A DNA stretch of 64,000 bases from Clostridiales bacterium (GCA_022775085.1 JALFJQ010000047.1:36646-100645); one strand, 5' to 3'. Shown: positions 46,043-56,230, counted from the stretch's first letter. A program made the numbers and translations. The notes: generated from the sequence alone by a model not told the origin.

Positions 46043-46486
46043 ATGGAGCTGTCCAGCTATTTTGACGCCATGAGCAAGGCAAAGAAAGAATATAGCCGCT
46101 GCTTGGAGCCGGTATGCAGGGACTTCGGCCTGACCCAGAATGAACTGGCGGTGCTGCTGTTTCTGCGCAACAACCCCGGACTTGACCGGGCGGCGGACAT
46201 CGTCTCCTGTCGGAGCATTGCCAAGTCCCATGTGTCTCTGGCTGTCACCAGTCTGGAAGCCCGGGAACTGCTGTCCCGCCGGTATGATCCCGCCGACCGC
46301 CGCGCCTGTCATCTGGGGCTGACCGAAAAGGGTATGGAAATCGCGGAAGCTGGGGCAAAACGCCAGCGGCAGTTCTTCGAGGCGCTGTACGTCGGAATCT
46401 CTCCGGAAGAGCGGGAGCTGATGCGTTCCGTCGCTCAGAAAATCATGAATAATATTTCAGAATTCGACCGAATAACAGAAAAATAA
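46043..46486 (+). CDS. MarR family transcriptional regulator
   Basis: FGLTQNELAVLLFL, winged helix RRYDPADRRACHLGLTEKG. Confidence 0.88.
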   Translation: MELSSYFDAMSKAKKEYSRCLEPVCRDFGLTQNELAVLLFLRNNPGLDRAADIVSCRSIAKSHVSLAVTSLEARELLSRRYDPADRRACHLGLTEKGMEIAEAGAKRQRQFFEALYVGISPEERELMRSVAQKIMNNISEFDRITEK

Positions 46487-46509
46487 TCACCTACAGGAAG
46501 GAACATTTT

Positions 46510-47877
46510 ATGACAGAATCAAGGAAAAAAGACATGAGCACCGGTTCCATTAAAAAATGGATGCTGGAACTGGCAGTGCCCGCAGTGGTGGCTCAGGTCA
46601 TCAACCTGCTCTACAACATCGTTGACCGTATCTACTTGGGACACATCCCCGGCATTGGCGGGCTGGCTCTCACGGGCGTAGGCCTGTTCGCCCCCATTCT
46701 GATGCTCATTACCGCCTTCGCCATGCTGGCCGGTGCCGGCGGCGCACCCCGGGCTGCCATCGCCATGGGTCAGGGTAACCGGGAAAAGGCGGAAAAAATC
46801 ATGGGCAACTGCTTTGCGGTGCTGATGCTTCTGGCGGTGATTCTGACCGTCACATTCTACAGATTCTGTCCTGACCTGATCCGGCTCTTTGGCGGCAGCG
46901 ATGCCACCCTCCCCTACGCGTTGGAATACGCCAATATTTATATTGTCGGCAGCGTGTTCGTGCTCATCGTCATGGGCATGAACCCCTTCATCACCACCCA
47001 GGGCTTCGCCAAAATCAGTATGCTCACCACCGTCATTGGTGCGGTCATCAATATCGTCCTTGACCCCATTCTGATTTTTGGTCTCCACATGGGCGTGTCC
47101 GGTGCGGCGCTGGCCACGGTGCTGTCTCAGGCGGTCAGCGCCATCTGGATCCTCTGCTTCCTGCTGGGAAAGAAGACCACGCTGAAGCTCCGGCTCACCA
47201 ACATGAAGTTGGATCCCTCCGTCATCGGCCCCTGCCTTGCCCTTGGCGTGTCCAGCTTCGTCATGGTGTCCACAGAGAGCATCCTGTCCATCAGCTTCAC
47301 CTCGTCCCTTGCCCGGTTCGGCGGAGACGTGGCAGTGGGGGCCATGACGGTGCTGACCTCCCTCAACCAGCTGGTCGCCATGCCTCTGAACGGCATCTGC
47401 CAGGGTGGTCAGCCCCTCATCAGCTTCAACTACGGGGCCAAAAAGCTGGATCGGGTGAAGGAGGCCTTCTACTGCCAATTCACAGTCTGTGTTGCCTACA
47501 CCACGGTGTTCTGGCTGCTGCTGATGGCGGTGCCCCGGATGTTCGCGGGCATCTTCACCTCCGACACTGCACTGGTAGACTACGCCGTCTGGGCTATGCG
47601 CATTTACTTTGCCGGTATCTTCTCCGTGGGCTTCCAGATCGGCTGCCAGCAGGCCTTTATGGCTCTGGGTCAGGCGAAAAACTGCCTGCTTCTGGCCTGC
47701 CTGCGAAAGATCATCCTGCTGATTCCTCTCATTTTCATCTTGCCAAATTTCTTTGCGAACAAGGCGTTTGCCGTATTCCTGGCGGAGCCGGTATCGGACA
47801 TTCTTGCCGCCGCCGTCACCGTCACCACCTTCTTCCGGTTCTTCTCCAAGATGCTGAAGGCAGGGAAAACGGAGTAA
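46510..47877 (+). CDS. MATE family efflux transporter
   Basis: 12 TM; VAQVINLLYNIVDRIYLGHI. Confidence 0.92.
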   Translation: MTESRKKDMSTGSIKKWMLELAVPAVVAQVINLLYNIVDRIYLGHIPGIGGLALTGVGLFAPILMLITAFAMLAGAGGAPRAAIAMGQGNREKAEKIMGNCFAVLMLLAVILTVTFYRFCPDLIRLFGGSDATLPYALEYANIYIVGSVFVLIVMGMNPFITTQGFAKISMLTTVIGAVINIVLDPILIFGLHMGVSGAALATVLSQAVSAIWILCFLLGKKTTLKLRLTNMKLDPSVIGPCLALGVSSFVMVSTESILSISFTSSLARFGGDVAVGAMTVLTSLNQLVAMPLNGICQGGQPLISFNYGAKKLDRVKEAFYCQFTVCVAYTTVFWLLLMAVPRMFAGIFTSDTALVDYAVWAMRIYFAGIFSVGFQIGCQQAFMALGQAKNCLLLACLRKIILLIPLIFILPNFFANKAFAVFLAEPVSDILAAAVTVTTFFRFFSKMLKAGKTE

Positions 47878-47890
47878 GCATAACGTACAA

Positions 47891-48014
47891 TGTCATTGCG
47901 AACCAGTGACCGTGTCACTGGTGTGGCAATCCGCATCCCCATACCATGTCGGATAACCGACATTCTTAGGAGAACGGATTGCCACACCAGTCTGCGGACT
48001 GGTTCGCAATGACA
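47891..48014. repeat. TGTCATTGCGAACCAGTGAC...GGTTCGCAATGACA inverted-end repeat
   Basis: Directly read terminal inverted repeats. Confidence 0.65.
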
Positions 48015-48145
48015 AATTCTTTACATTCCTTTTTCAACTTTTTCTTCGTAATTTTCACCAAATATCTTGCATTCTTTTTGTTGAAGTGCTATAATGCAAA
48101 ATTGAGAGTTTGTGTCAAGTATCTTCAAAAAGGAGAATAAATTAT

Positions 48146-49981
48146 ATGTTTTCTCAGGACAAAATCCGCAATATTGCCATTATTGCCCACGTTGACCACG
48201 GTAAGACCACCCTTGTGGACGAAATGCTGAAGCAGGGCGGCATCTACCGTGAAAATCAGGCCACAGTGGAGCGCGTCATGGACTCCGGCGATTTGGAACG
48301 GGAGCGGGGCATCACCATTCTTGCAAAGAACACCTCCGTCCACTACAAGGACTACAAAATCAACATCGTGGACACTCCGGGCCACGCCGACTTCGGCGGC
48401 GAGGTGGAGCGCATCCTGAAAATGGTCAACGGCGTTATCCTGCTGGTGGATGCCGCCGAAGGCCCCATGCCCCAGACCCGGTTCGTGCTCCAGAAGGCTC
48501 TGGAGCTGGGCCACAAGGTCATTGTTGCCGTCAACAAAATCGACAAGCCCGATGCCCGGATCCATGAGGTCATGGACGAGGTGCTGGAACTGCTTCTCGA
48601 TCTGGATGCCACCGACGAGCAGTTCAACTCCCCCACCGTGTTCTGCTCCGGCCGTCAGGGCACCGCTTCCTACGGCCCCGACGAGGTGGGCACCGACCTG
48701 ACCCCCCTGTTTGAGACCATCGTCAATTACATTCCCGCACCCGGCGGCGATGACACCGCCCCTTTGCAGCTGCTGGTGTCCTCCATTGACTACAACGAGT
48801 ACGTGGGACGTATCGCCGTGGGCCGTGTGGAGCGGGGCACCATCAAGGTCAATCAGGAGGTCACCATCTGCGACTTCCACGACCCCAAAATCAAGCAGAA
48901 GGGCAAGGTGGTTGCCCTGTACGAGTTCGATGGGTTAGGCAAGAACCCCATCCAGGAAGCCCACGCCGGTGAGATCGTGGCTCTTTCCGGCATGGCGGAC
49001 ATCACCATCGGCCGCACCCTGTGCGCTTCCGACTGTGTGGAGCCGCTGCCCTTCGTGAAGATCTCTGACCCCACCATTGAAATGACCTTCGCCGTCAACG
49101 ACTCCCCCTTTGCCGGCAAGGAAGGTAAGTTCGTCACCTCCCGGAATCTGCGGGACCGGCTGGAAAAGGAGCTTCTCAAGGACGTATCCCTCCATGTCAC
49201 CGAGCAGGGCACCGATGCCTTCAACGTGGCAGGCCGGGGCGAAATGCACCTGTCCATTCTGATGGAGACCATGCGCCGGGAGGGCTACGAGTTCTCCGTG
49301 TCCACCCCCCGTGTGCTGACCAAGACCATTGACGGCAAGCTCTGCGAGCCTATCGAGCGGGTGGTGGCCGATGTGCCAGAGGAGTGCATGGGCTCCGTCA
49401 TTGAGAAAATGGGCCGCCGGAAGGGTGACCTGCTGGGCATGACTCCCATGGGCAACCGCTACCGTCTGGAGTTCCTGGTTCCCTCCCGGGGTCTGTTCGG
49501 CTACCGCAGCGAGTTCCTCACCGACACCAAGGGCGAGGGTATCATGTCCTCCGTGCTGGATTCCTACGCCCCCATGAAGGGCGAAATCGAGCGCCGCCTG
49601 GTTGGCTCCCTCGTGGCCTTCGAAACCGGCGAAGCCGTGACCTACGGTCTGGGCGCGGCCCAGGAGCGGGGCACCCTGCTCATTGGCCCCGGCACCCCGG
49701 TCTATGCCGGTATGGTGGTGGGCATTTGCAGCCGCAACGAGGATATGACCGTCAACGTCTGCAAGCGCAAGCAGCTGACCAATATGCGTGCCGCCGGTTC
49801 TGATGACGCCATCCGTCTGGTGCCCCCCAAGAATATGTCTCTCGAGCAGTGTCTGGAATTCCTGGCGGATGACGAGCTGCTGGAATGCACCCCCAAGAGC
49901 CTGCGCATCCGCAAGCGGGAGCTGGATCACAGCATCCGTATGCGGAATCTCATGAAGAAGCGGGCACAGGAGCAGGGCTAA
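48146..49981 (+). CDS. typA: translational GTPase TypA/BipA
   Basis: AHVDHGKTTLVDEMLKQ, RERGITILAKN. Confidence 0.95.
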   Translation: MFSQDKIRNIAIIAHVDHGKTTLVDEMLKQGGIYRENQATVERVMDSGDLERERGITILAKNTSVHYKDYKINIVDTPGHADFGGEVERILKMVNGVILLVDAAEGPMPQTRFVLQKALELGHKVIVAVNKIDKPDARIHEVMDEVLELLLDLDATDEQFNSPTVFCSGRQGTASYGPDEVGTDLTPLFETIVNYIPAPGGDDTAPLQLLVSSIDYNEYVGRIAVGRVERGTIKVNQEVTICDFHDPKIKQKGKVVALYEFDGLGKNPIQEAHAGEIVALSGMADITIGRTLCASDCVEPLPFVKISDPTIEMTFAVNDSPFAGKEGKFVTSRNLRDRLEKELLKDVSLHVTEQGTDAFNVAGRGEMHLSILMETMRREGYEFSVSTPRVLTKTIDGKLCEPIERVVADVPEECMGSVIEKMGRRKGDLLGMTPMGNRYRLEFLVPSRGLFGYRSEFLTDTKGEGIMSSVLDSYAPMKGEIERRLVGSLVAFETGEAVTYGLGAAQERGTLLIGPGTPVYAGMVVGICSRNEDMTVNVCKRKQLTNMRAAGSDDAIRLVPPKNMSLEQCLEFLADDELLECTPKSLRIRKRELDHSIRMRNLMKKRAQEQG

Positions 49982-49987
49982 GGTATC

Positions 49988-51079
49988 ATGAAAGCGATTC
50001 TTTTCGCCTTTATTTGTGCCCTCTGTCTGACTGGCTGCGGCAAGTCTGTCCCGGAAGAAACGCTGCCGCCCACAGAAGCTCCCATGCCGGTAGTGACGAC
50101 GGAGGCCGCCGTGGAAACGACAGCCCCCGTCGAAACGCAACCCCAGGAGGAGCGGTTCCTTCTAACCTTCGTGGGGGACTGCACGCTGGGTGCCAATCCC
50201 ACCAACACCTATGCTGATGTGGGTTTCCCCCGGGTCGTTGGCGAGGATTACAGCTATCCCCTGCGCAATGTGGCTGCCTTTTTTGAAGCCGATGATGCCA
50301 CCTTCATCAATCTGGAAGGAACGCTGACCGATCAGGGAAATCCGGCGGACAAGACCTACACCTTCCGAGGTTCCCCCGCCTACAGCCGCATCCTCACGGA
50401 CAATTCCGTGGAGGTGGTGACGCTGGCCAACAACCACAGCATGGACTACGGACAGGTGGGCTACGATTCCACCCGGGCCGTGCTGGAGTCGGCAGGAATC
50501 CCCTTTGTGGAACGGGACAGCGGCGTGATCGTCGAGCTGGACTGCGGTCTGACCGTGGGCCTGTACGGCATGGTCTACTATCATCTGGATACCGACGACA
50601 TGAAGGCAGAGATCGCCTCCCTGCGGGAGCAGGGAGCGGAACTGGTGATCGTCGCGCCCCACTGGGGCGTGGAAGGCAGCTACCGGCCAAATCAGCTGCA
50701 GATTGATGTCGGCCACGCCGCCATTGACGCGGGGGCGGACATCGTCTGGGGCAGCCATCCCCATGTGCTTCAGCCCATCGAGGAATACGGTGGCGGCATC
50801 ATCTACTATTCCATGGGTAACTTCTGCTTTGGGGGCAACAGCAAGCCCGAGGATTTTGACACCGCCATCTTCCAGCAGGAGGTCATCCGTTCCCCGGAGG
50901 GAGAGATTGCTCTGGGAAACTTGGAGATTATCCCCTGCTCCATCAGTTCCGATGGGGGAATCAATAACTACCAGCCAACGCCCATGGAAGCTGATTCGGA
51001 AGGCTATCGCCGGGTTCTGTCCAAGCTGGACGGTTCTTTTGAGGGCGCGAATCTGAAAATCCGTAAAATCGGGAAATAA
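49988..51079 (+). CDS. CapA family lipoprotein (PGA_cap metallophosphoesterase-like)
   Basis: Lipobox LTGC; FVGDCTLGANP, ANNHSMDYG, SHPHVLQPIE. Confidence 0.88.
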   Translation: MKAILFAFICALCLTGCGKSVPEETLPPTEAPMPVVTTEAAVETTAPVETQPQEERFLLTFVGDCTLGANPTNTYADVGFPRVVGEDYSYPLRNVAAFFEADDATFINLEGTLTDQGNPADKTYTFRGSPAYSRILTDNSVEVVTLANNHSMDYGQVGYDSTRAVLESAGIPFVERDSGVIVELDCGLTVGLYGMVYYHLDTDDMKAEIASLREQGAELVIVAPHWGVEGSYRPNQLQIDVGHAAIDAGADIVWGSHPHVLQPIEEYGGGIIYYSMGNFCFGGNSKPEDFDTAIFQQEVIRSPEGEIALGNLEIIPCSISSDGGINNYQPTPMEADSEGYRRVLSKLDGSFEGANLKIRKIGK

Positions 51080-51207
51080 TGATTGACCAAACCGTTTTTT
51101 TCGGTTATAATGATTTGGCATGCCCGTGAAGGTCATGTGAGTTTGTGTTGCTGCGGTCATATTTTGACTGTTGAGCATATTGATTTTTGACAGGAGGTGT
51201 AAGTGTT

Positions 51208-51342
51208 ATGAAGCGTACCTACCAGCCCAGCCGTCGTCATCGTTCCAAGGTTCACGGTTTCCGTCAGAGAATGGCTACTTCCAACGGCCGCAAGGTTCTG
51301 GCCCGCCGTCGTGCCAAGGGCCGCAAGGTTCTGTCCGCCTGA
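51208..51342 (+). CDS. rpmH: ribosomal protein L34 (absent from ORF track because short)
   Basis: Translation [53 protein letters not shown]. Confidence 0.97.
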   Translation: MKRTYQPSRRHRSKVHGFRQRMATSNGRKVLARRRAKGRKVLSA

Positions 51343-51475
51343 TGCGCTTGTTAAGTGGGTCGATACCACACAAACGGAATAGCGCTTACAGAGCGAAACG
51401 GGAGCTACAGCGGGGTGAATGCAGCATTCGCCCCGCTCCCTTTTTAATGGGACGCATTTGCGATAGGATGATTTC

Positions 51476-51823
51476 ATGAAGTATTCAACCAGTTTGAAAC
51501 TGAATCACATTTTTCGCCGCCTGTACCACACCTCCGGCTTTGCCGACTCCAATCTGGTGCTCTACGCCCGGAAGAACCGCACCCCGGAAAACCGGGTGGG
51601 CATCACCGTCAGCAAGAAGCTGGGCAAGGCCCATGTGCGCAATCGCACCCGCCGCCGTATTCGGGAGGTCTACCGGCTGAACGAGGCGAAATTCCGTCCC
51701 GGCTGGGATATTGTGGTGGTTGCCCGCAGCAGGGCTGTGGATGCCGAGTTTTCTCAGCTCACGAAGAGCTATCTGACACTGGCGAAAAAGGCTGGCATCC
51801 TCCAGGAAGGCGTCCAGCTATGA
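51476..51823 (+). CDS. rnpA: ribonuclease P protein component
   Basis: RVGITVSKKLGKAHVRNRTRRRIREVYR. Confidence 0.95.
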   Translation: MKYSTSLKLNHIFRRLYHTSGFADSNLVLYARKNRTPENRVGITVSKKLGKAHVRNRTRRRIREVYRLNEAKFRPGWDIVVVARSRAVDAEFSQLTKSYLTLAKKAGILQEGVQL

Positions 51824-52032
51824 AAACGATCCTGTTAGCCCTGATCCGCTTTTATCAGCGCAATATTTCTCCGTTTTTTCCGGCAAGATGCCGGTTTCGG
51901 CCTACCTGCAGCGCATACGCCATGGAAGCGATTGGCAAGTACGGGGCACGGAAGGGCGGCATTCTCGCCCTGAAGCGGTTTTTACGCTGCAATCCCTTCT
52001 ACAAGGGAGATATTTTCGACCCCGTTCCCTGA
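51820..52032 (+). CDS. yidD: membrane protein insertion efficiency factor
   Basis: RFYQRNISPFFPARCRFRPTCSAYAMEAI. Confidence 0.95.
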   Translation: MKTILLALIRFYQRNISPFFPARCRFRPTCSAYAMEAIGKYGARKGGILALKRFLRCNPFYKGDIFDPVP

Positions 52033-52064
52033 TTATTTCCCACAATCCTTAAGGAGGAAAGCCA

Positions 52065-53306
52065 ATGATTCTCGCATTCAAACTCAGCGACATCATCACC
52101 GTTCCCTTTGGCTGGCTGCTGGCTCTGCTGTACCACACCACCAGCAATTACGGCGTCGCATTGATCATCTTCGGTCTGGCGGTGCAGGTCATCCTGACCC
52201 CCATCAACGCCAAGGCCAAAAAGGGCATGATGGGCATGTCCCGTCTGACCCCTCAGGTGCAGGACATCCAGCGCCGCTATCCCAATGACCCCCAGAAGCA
52301 GAATGAGCTGACCCAGAAGCTGTATCAGGACGCGGGCGTGTCCATGACCGGCGGCTGCCTTTGGAGCTTCATCCCCATGCTGATTCTGATTCCCCTGTAC
52401 GCCGTCATCCGTCAGCCCATCACCTACATCCTCATGGAGTCTCAGGAGACGGTCACCGAGATCATCCGGGTTCTGAAGGAGATCTCCCCCGATATTTTCA
52501 CCAAGAACAGCTACTACGATGAGATCTATGCCGCTCAGGCCATCCCCATGTACGCCGAGCAGCTGAAGGCCGCCATCCCCGCCATCAAGGATCTCACTCT
52601 TGCCGGCATCAACTTTAACTTCCTGGGCATCAATCTGGGCGCTGTCCCCCAGTTCAACATTTTCAGCGCCACCTGGGTCTGGGATTGGGCACACATCGGC
52701 GCCTTCCTGATTCCCTGCCTGTCCGCCGGTTCTCAGGTGGTTCAGATGTGGATCAGCCAGAAAACCAACGATTCCGTCATCACCAATGAAAAGGGCGTTC
52801 AGGACACGGAGACCGCCAAAAAGTCCCAGACTGCTCAGACCAATCAGACCATGATGCTGATGATGCCCCTGATGTCCCTGTGGATCGGCTTCACCCTGTC
52901 CGCCGGCCTGTCCCTGTACTGGTTCATCGGCGGCGTGTTCCGCATGATCACCGATCCCATCATGACCAACCACTACCGCAAGATCTACGATGCCGAGGAT
53001 GCCGTCCGGCTCCAGAAGGCCATGGAGGAGGAGCGGATCGAGGCCGAAAAGGAGCGCATCCGTGCTGAGCGCCGGGCCGCCAACCCTGACGGCATCACCG
53101 CCAACACCAGCAAGAAAAAGCTGCAGAAGCAGCAGCGGGACCAGGAACAGGCTGCCAAGGCTGCCGCCGCGAAAGAGTACGCCGCCCGGAAGGGAATCGG
53201 TGAGGAAGAGGACGAGGAAGAAAGCTGTATGTCCGGTATTCCCAGCCGTCCCTACTGCAAGGGCCGCAACTACGATCCCAACCGCTACAGCGCAACGGAG
53301 GAATAA
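52065..53306 (+). CDS. yidC: membrane protein insertase YidC/OxaI
   Basis: TM pattern and AKKGMMGMSRLTPQVQDIQRRY; position after yidD. Confidence 0.92.
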   Translation: MILAFKLSDIITVPFGWLLALLYHTTSNYGVALIIFGLAVQVILTPINAKAKKGMMGMSRLTPQVQDIQRRYPNDPQKQNELTQKLYQDAGVSMTGGCLWSFIPMLILIPLYAVIRQPITYILMESQETVTEIIRVLKEISPDIFTKNSYYDEIYAAQAIPMYAEQLKAAIPAIKDLTLAGINFNFLGINLGAVPQFNIFSATWVWDWAHIGAFLIPCLSAGSQVVQMWISQKTNDSVITNEKGVQDTETAKKSQTAQTNQTMMLMMPLMSLWIGFTLSAGLSLYWFIGGVFRMITDPIMTNHYRKIYDAEDAVRLQKAMEEERIEAEKERIRAERRAANPDGITANTSKKKLQKQQRDQEQAAKAAAAKEYAARKGIGEEEDEEESCMSGIPSRPYCKGRNYDPNRYSATEE

Positions 53307-53309
53307 ACT

Positions 53310-54233
53310 ATGGAAAAGACCATTGTATCCACCGGTAAAACCATCGACCTTGCCATTGAGGCCGCACTGAACCAGCTGGGTCTGGATCGGGACAGCGTGT
53401 CCGTGATGGTTCTGCAGCAGGCCAAGGCCGGTTTTCTGGGCTTTGGCGCCCAGCCTGCCAAGGTTCAGCTGACCTACGAGGTGCCGGACCCTGTGGAAGA
53501 GAAGGCTTCCGAGAAGCCCAAGAGCGCTCTGGGCAGCGCCTCCCGCTCAAAGCCCAAGGCTGCCGCCATCCCCGGTGTAACCCCCGAGCCTGCCAAACCC
53601 GAGGCTCCCAAGCCCGCCGCTCCCAAGGCTGAAGCTCCCAAGCAGGAAACTCCCAAGGCTCCCCGGCAGGACAAGCCCAAGGCTCCCCGTCCCGAGAAGA
53701 AGCAGGAAGCTCCCAAGGCCCCCAGAGAGCCCAAGCCCGAGAAGAAGGCACAGCCCAAGGTCTATGCCCCCGCAGAAGCCGGCTCCACTGAGGAAAAGAT
53801 TGAGCAGTTCATCAAGGGTCTTCTGGAACACATGGGTTCTCAGGCCGTACCTCACTGTGAAAAGGTGGAAACCAACACCTACAAGGTGGATCTGGTGGGT
53901 GACGATCTGGGCTACCTGATCGGCCGCCGGGGCGACACGCTGGATGCCATCCAGCATCTGGCTAACTACACCATCAACCGCGGGTTAGACGGTCATGTCC
54001 GGGTGAATGTGGATGCCGAGTGCTACCGGGAAAAGCGGGAGGACAGCCTGCGCCGCTACGCCCGGAAGAAGGCCCAGCAGGTGCTGAAGGCCCGCCGCCG
54101 CACCACTCTGGAGCCCATGAACGCCTATGAGCGGCACGTGATCCATGCCGCCCTGCAGGACATGGACAACATCACCACCCACTCCACCGGTGTGGAGCCC
54201 AACCGCCGCGTGGTCATCGAGTACGTAAGATAA
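53310..54233 (+). CDS. jag: Jag/KhpB RNA-binding protein (Jag-N, KH, R3H)
   Basis: IGRRGDTLDAIQHLANYTINR (KH), PMNAYERHVIHAALQDMDNITTHSTGVEPNRRVVI (R3H), Pro/Lys/Ala-rich linker. Confidence 0.92.
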   Translation: MEKTIVSTGKTIDLAIEAALNQLGLDRDSVSVMVLQQAKAGFLGFGAQPAKVQLTYEVPDPVEEKASEKPKSALGSASRSKPKAAAIPGVTPEPAKPEAPKPAAPKAEAPKQETPKAPRQDKPKAPRPEKKQEAPKAPREPKPEKKAQPKVYAPAEAGSTEEKIEQFIKGLLEHMGSQAVPHCEKVETNTYKVDLVGDDLGYLIGRRGDTLDAIQHLANYTINRGLDGHVRVNVDAECYREKREDSLRRYARKKAQQVLKARRRTTLEPMNAYERHVIHAALQDMDNITTHSTGVEPNRRVVIEYVR

Positions 54234-54239
54234 CACAGA

Positions 54240-54266
54240 AGCCCCAGCCGTTCGGCTGGGGCTTTC
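54240..54266 (+). terminator. terminator after jag
   Basis: AGCCCCAGCCG-TT-CGGCTGGGGCTTT. Confidence 0.8.
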
Positions 54267-54297
54267 CTACTAGAAGCAGAATATAACCGAGTTCCTT

Positions 54298-54328
54298 CGT
54301 AGGGCGGAGTCATGACCCCGCCCTACGA
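54298..54328. repeat. solo palindrome CGTAGGGCGGAGTCATGACCCCGCCCTACG
   Basis: Same core as MITE-like elements at 10848 and 56042. Confidence 0.65.
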
Positions 54329-54391
54329 AACTCAGCTTAATGGTAAACCGACAGGGAGCAGTTCTTGGAACCGCTCCCTGTTTCTATTCCA

Positions 54392-55270
54392 TTAGGCCCG
54401 CTCAGCGGCCTCAACCACGTGCTTCATCAGTACAGAGGTGGTGACGGAGCCGACACCGCCGGGAACGGGGGTGATGGCATCCACGATGGCAGCCACTTCG
54501 TCAAACTTGGCGTCGCCGGCGATGGCGCCCTTTCCGCCCTTGGCATTGGGCTTGTTCTCGTCCCAGTTAATGGACACGTCGATGACCACCTGACCGGGCC
54601 GGACGTAGTCGGCAGTCAGAGAGTTCAGCACACCGGCAGCGGAAACGATGATGTCCGCACCCTTGCAGATTTCGGCGGTGTTCACGGTCTTGGTGTGGCA
54701 GACGGTGACAGTGGCGTTCTTGCCCATGAGCATCATGGCGGCGGGCTTGCCGACAACCAAGCTACGGCCAATCACGACAGCATTCTTACCCTTGCAGTCG
54801 ATGCCGTAGAAGTCCAGAATTTCCATGCAGGCAGAGGGGGTGCAGGGGGCGAAGCCCAGATCGTTCAGGCCCTCGAACACACCGGCGTTGGACAGGTGGG
54901 TCATGCAGTCCACATCCTTCTGTGGAGCCAGACGGTTGCAGATCTCATTCTGGTCAGCCTTCAGATGCTTGGGCAGGGGCCGGAACATGAGAACGCCGTG
55001 GATGGAGTCGTCGGCGTTGACCTGATCGATGACGGCCAGAACATCCTCCTTGGTGGCATCGGCAGGCAGCTCAAACTTCTTGACCTCCACGCCCACCAGC
55101 TCGGCGCGCTTGGTAGCGCCCTTTTCGTAGGACAGGTCGGAGGGGTCAGCGCCCACGCGGATGATGCCCAGAGTGGGGACAATGCCCTTCTCCCGCAGCG
55201 CGGCGGTACGGGTCTGCAGATTGGCGTTCAGGGCATCGGTGACTTCCTTGCCCAGCAGCAGTTTTGCCAT
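54392..55270 (-). CDS. folD: methylenetetrahydrofolate dehydrogenase/cyclohydrolase
   Basis: GIIRVGADPSDLSYEKGATKRAEL; VIGRSLVVGKPAAMML. Confidence 0.95.
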   Translation of the reverse strand: MAKLLLGKEVTDALNANLQTRTAALREKGIVPTLGIIRVGADPSDLSYEKGATKRAELVGVEVKKFELPADATKEDVLAVIDQVNADDSIHGVLMFRPLPKHLKADQNEICNRLAPQKDVDCMTHLSNAGVFEGLNDLGFAPCTPSACMEILDFYGIDCKGKNAVVIGRSLVVGKPAAMMLMGKNATVTVCHTKTVNTAEICKGADIIVSAAGVLNSLTADYVRPGQVVIDVSINWDENKPNAKGGKGAIAGDAKFDEVAAIVDAITPVPGGVGSVTTSVLMKHVVEAAERA

Positions 55271-55311
55271 GTTACATTTCTCCTTACTATTTCAAATATA
55301 CAAATTGGGAT

Positions 55312-55391
55312 CGGTTACGATACCGAGCTGTACCCAATGGCGTAGCGATAACAGATCCGCTAACGCACGCATTGCCTGCGGCGGCTCGCCG
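55312..55391 (-). repeat. WL-associated repeat copy directly after fchA stop
   Basis: Minus strand GCGGCGAGCCGCCGCAGGCAATGCGTGCG...ATTGGGTACAGCTCGGTATCGTAACC. Confidence 0.7.
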
Positions 55392-55392
55392 C

Positions 55393-56013
55393 TCACTGGC
55401 CAAAGCCGGCTTTGACTTCGTTGAAGATTTCGTCTGCCAGTGCGCAGTATTTGCTCAGCATGGCGTTGGCCTTGGCGTTCAGCTCCTCGGCGGCTTCCCG
55501 GTTCTTCAATGTCTTGGTGTTGATGAACACGTTCAGAGAAGCGGCCTGAAGGGCAGCCTTGCAGCACACAGCGCCGCAGCCTGCGTCGGAGACAGCCAGC
55601 CGGGAGCCTTTCGCGGCAAACACAGCCACGCAGTCGATGGCCTCACAGCACAGCTCCATGATGTGCATGGGAACCTTGCAGGCGGTGATGGTGGCGTCCT
55701 CCAGAATCGCGTCCCGGTTGGGGTCGTCCTTGGGAATGCCGTAGGCCTTGGACAGGGGAACGAAGCCCTTGTCGTCCTCCTCCACTTGATTCAGAAGCTC
55801 CGTCTGCAAAGCGTCGCACTTGGCCTTCAGGGCGATGATCTCTGCTTCCACATCGGCGTACTTCTTCTTGCCCACGGTCAGGGAGCCAACCATGTTGCCC
55901 AGAGCGGTGCCGATGGCGCCAACCAGAGCGGCAGCACCGCCGCCGCCGGGAGCGGGAGCATTGGAGGCCAGCACTTCCACAAAGGTGCGGCAGGATTCCA
56001 TTGTCATATCCAT
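55393..56013 (-). CDS. fchA: methenyl-THF cyclohydrolase / formiminotransferase-cyclodeaminase family
   Basis: ASNAPAPGGGGAAALVGAIGTALGNMVGSLTVG. Confidence 0.88.
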   Translation of the reverse strand: MDMTMESCRTFVEVLASNAPAPGGGGAAALVGAIGTALGNMVGSLTVGKKKYADVEAEIIALKAKCDALQTELLNQVEEDDKGFVPLSKAYGIPKDDPNRDAILEDATITACKVPMHIMELCCEAIDCVAVFAAKGSRLAVSDAGCGAVCCKAALQAASLNVFINTKTLKNREAAEELNAKANAMLSKYCALADEIFNEVKAGFGQ

Positions 56014-56041
56014 ATTGTTCAGTTACTCCTAAAACATATTT

Positions 56042-56178
56042 TGTAGGGCGGGGTCATGACCCCGCCGACGCACCGATTGCTTTGCATCGGTGTTATTTTT
56101 CAGAAATAGTCTGTCAGCGTCGTTTTTTAGCTATGTACATTTCCCACCGGGTCGGCGGGGTCATGACCCCGCCCTACG
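56042..56178. repeat. MITE-like element with TIR GTAGGGCGGGGTCATGACCCCGCCGAC
   Basis: Inverted copies at both ends; between fhs and fchA. Confidence 0.7.
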
Positions 56179-56195
56179 AATGCGCGCAACTTTTG

Positions 56196-56230
56196 AAAAA
56201 GCACAGGCGAGGGGGTCGCCTGTGCTTTTT
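56196..56230 (-). terminator. terminator after fhs
   Basis: AAAAAGCACAGGCGA...TCGCCTGTGCTTTTT. Confidence 0.75.

Noticed and set aside
45995-47877. MarR-MATE pair as an unusual system
   Set aside because: Ordinary regulator/efflux pair
51080-51200. Possible oriC/DnaA boxes upstream of rpmH
   Set aside because: No convincing TTATCCACA-type boxes seen and no dnaA nearby
53500-53760. Repetitive Pro/Lys/Ala-coding DNA (APKxEAPK)n as a possible DNA repeat element
   Set aside because: It is the in-frame linker between the Jag-N and KH domains of Jag/KhpB
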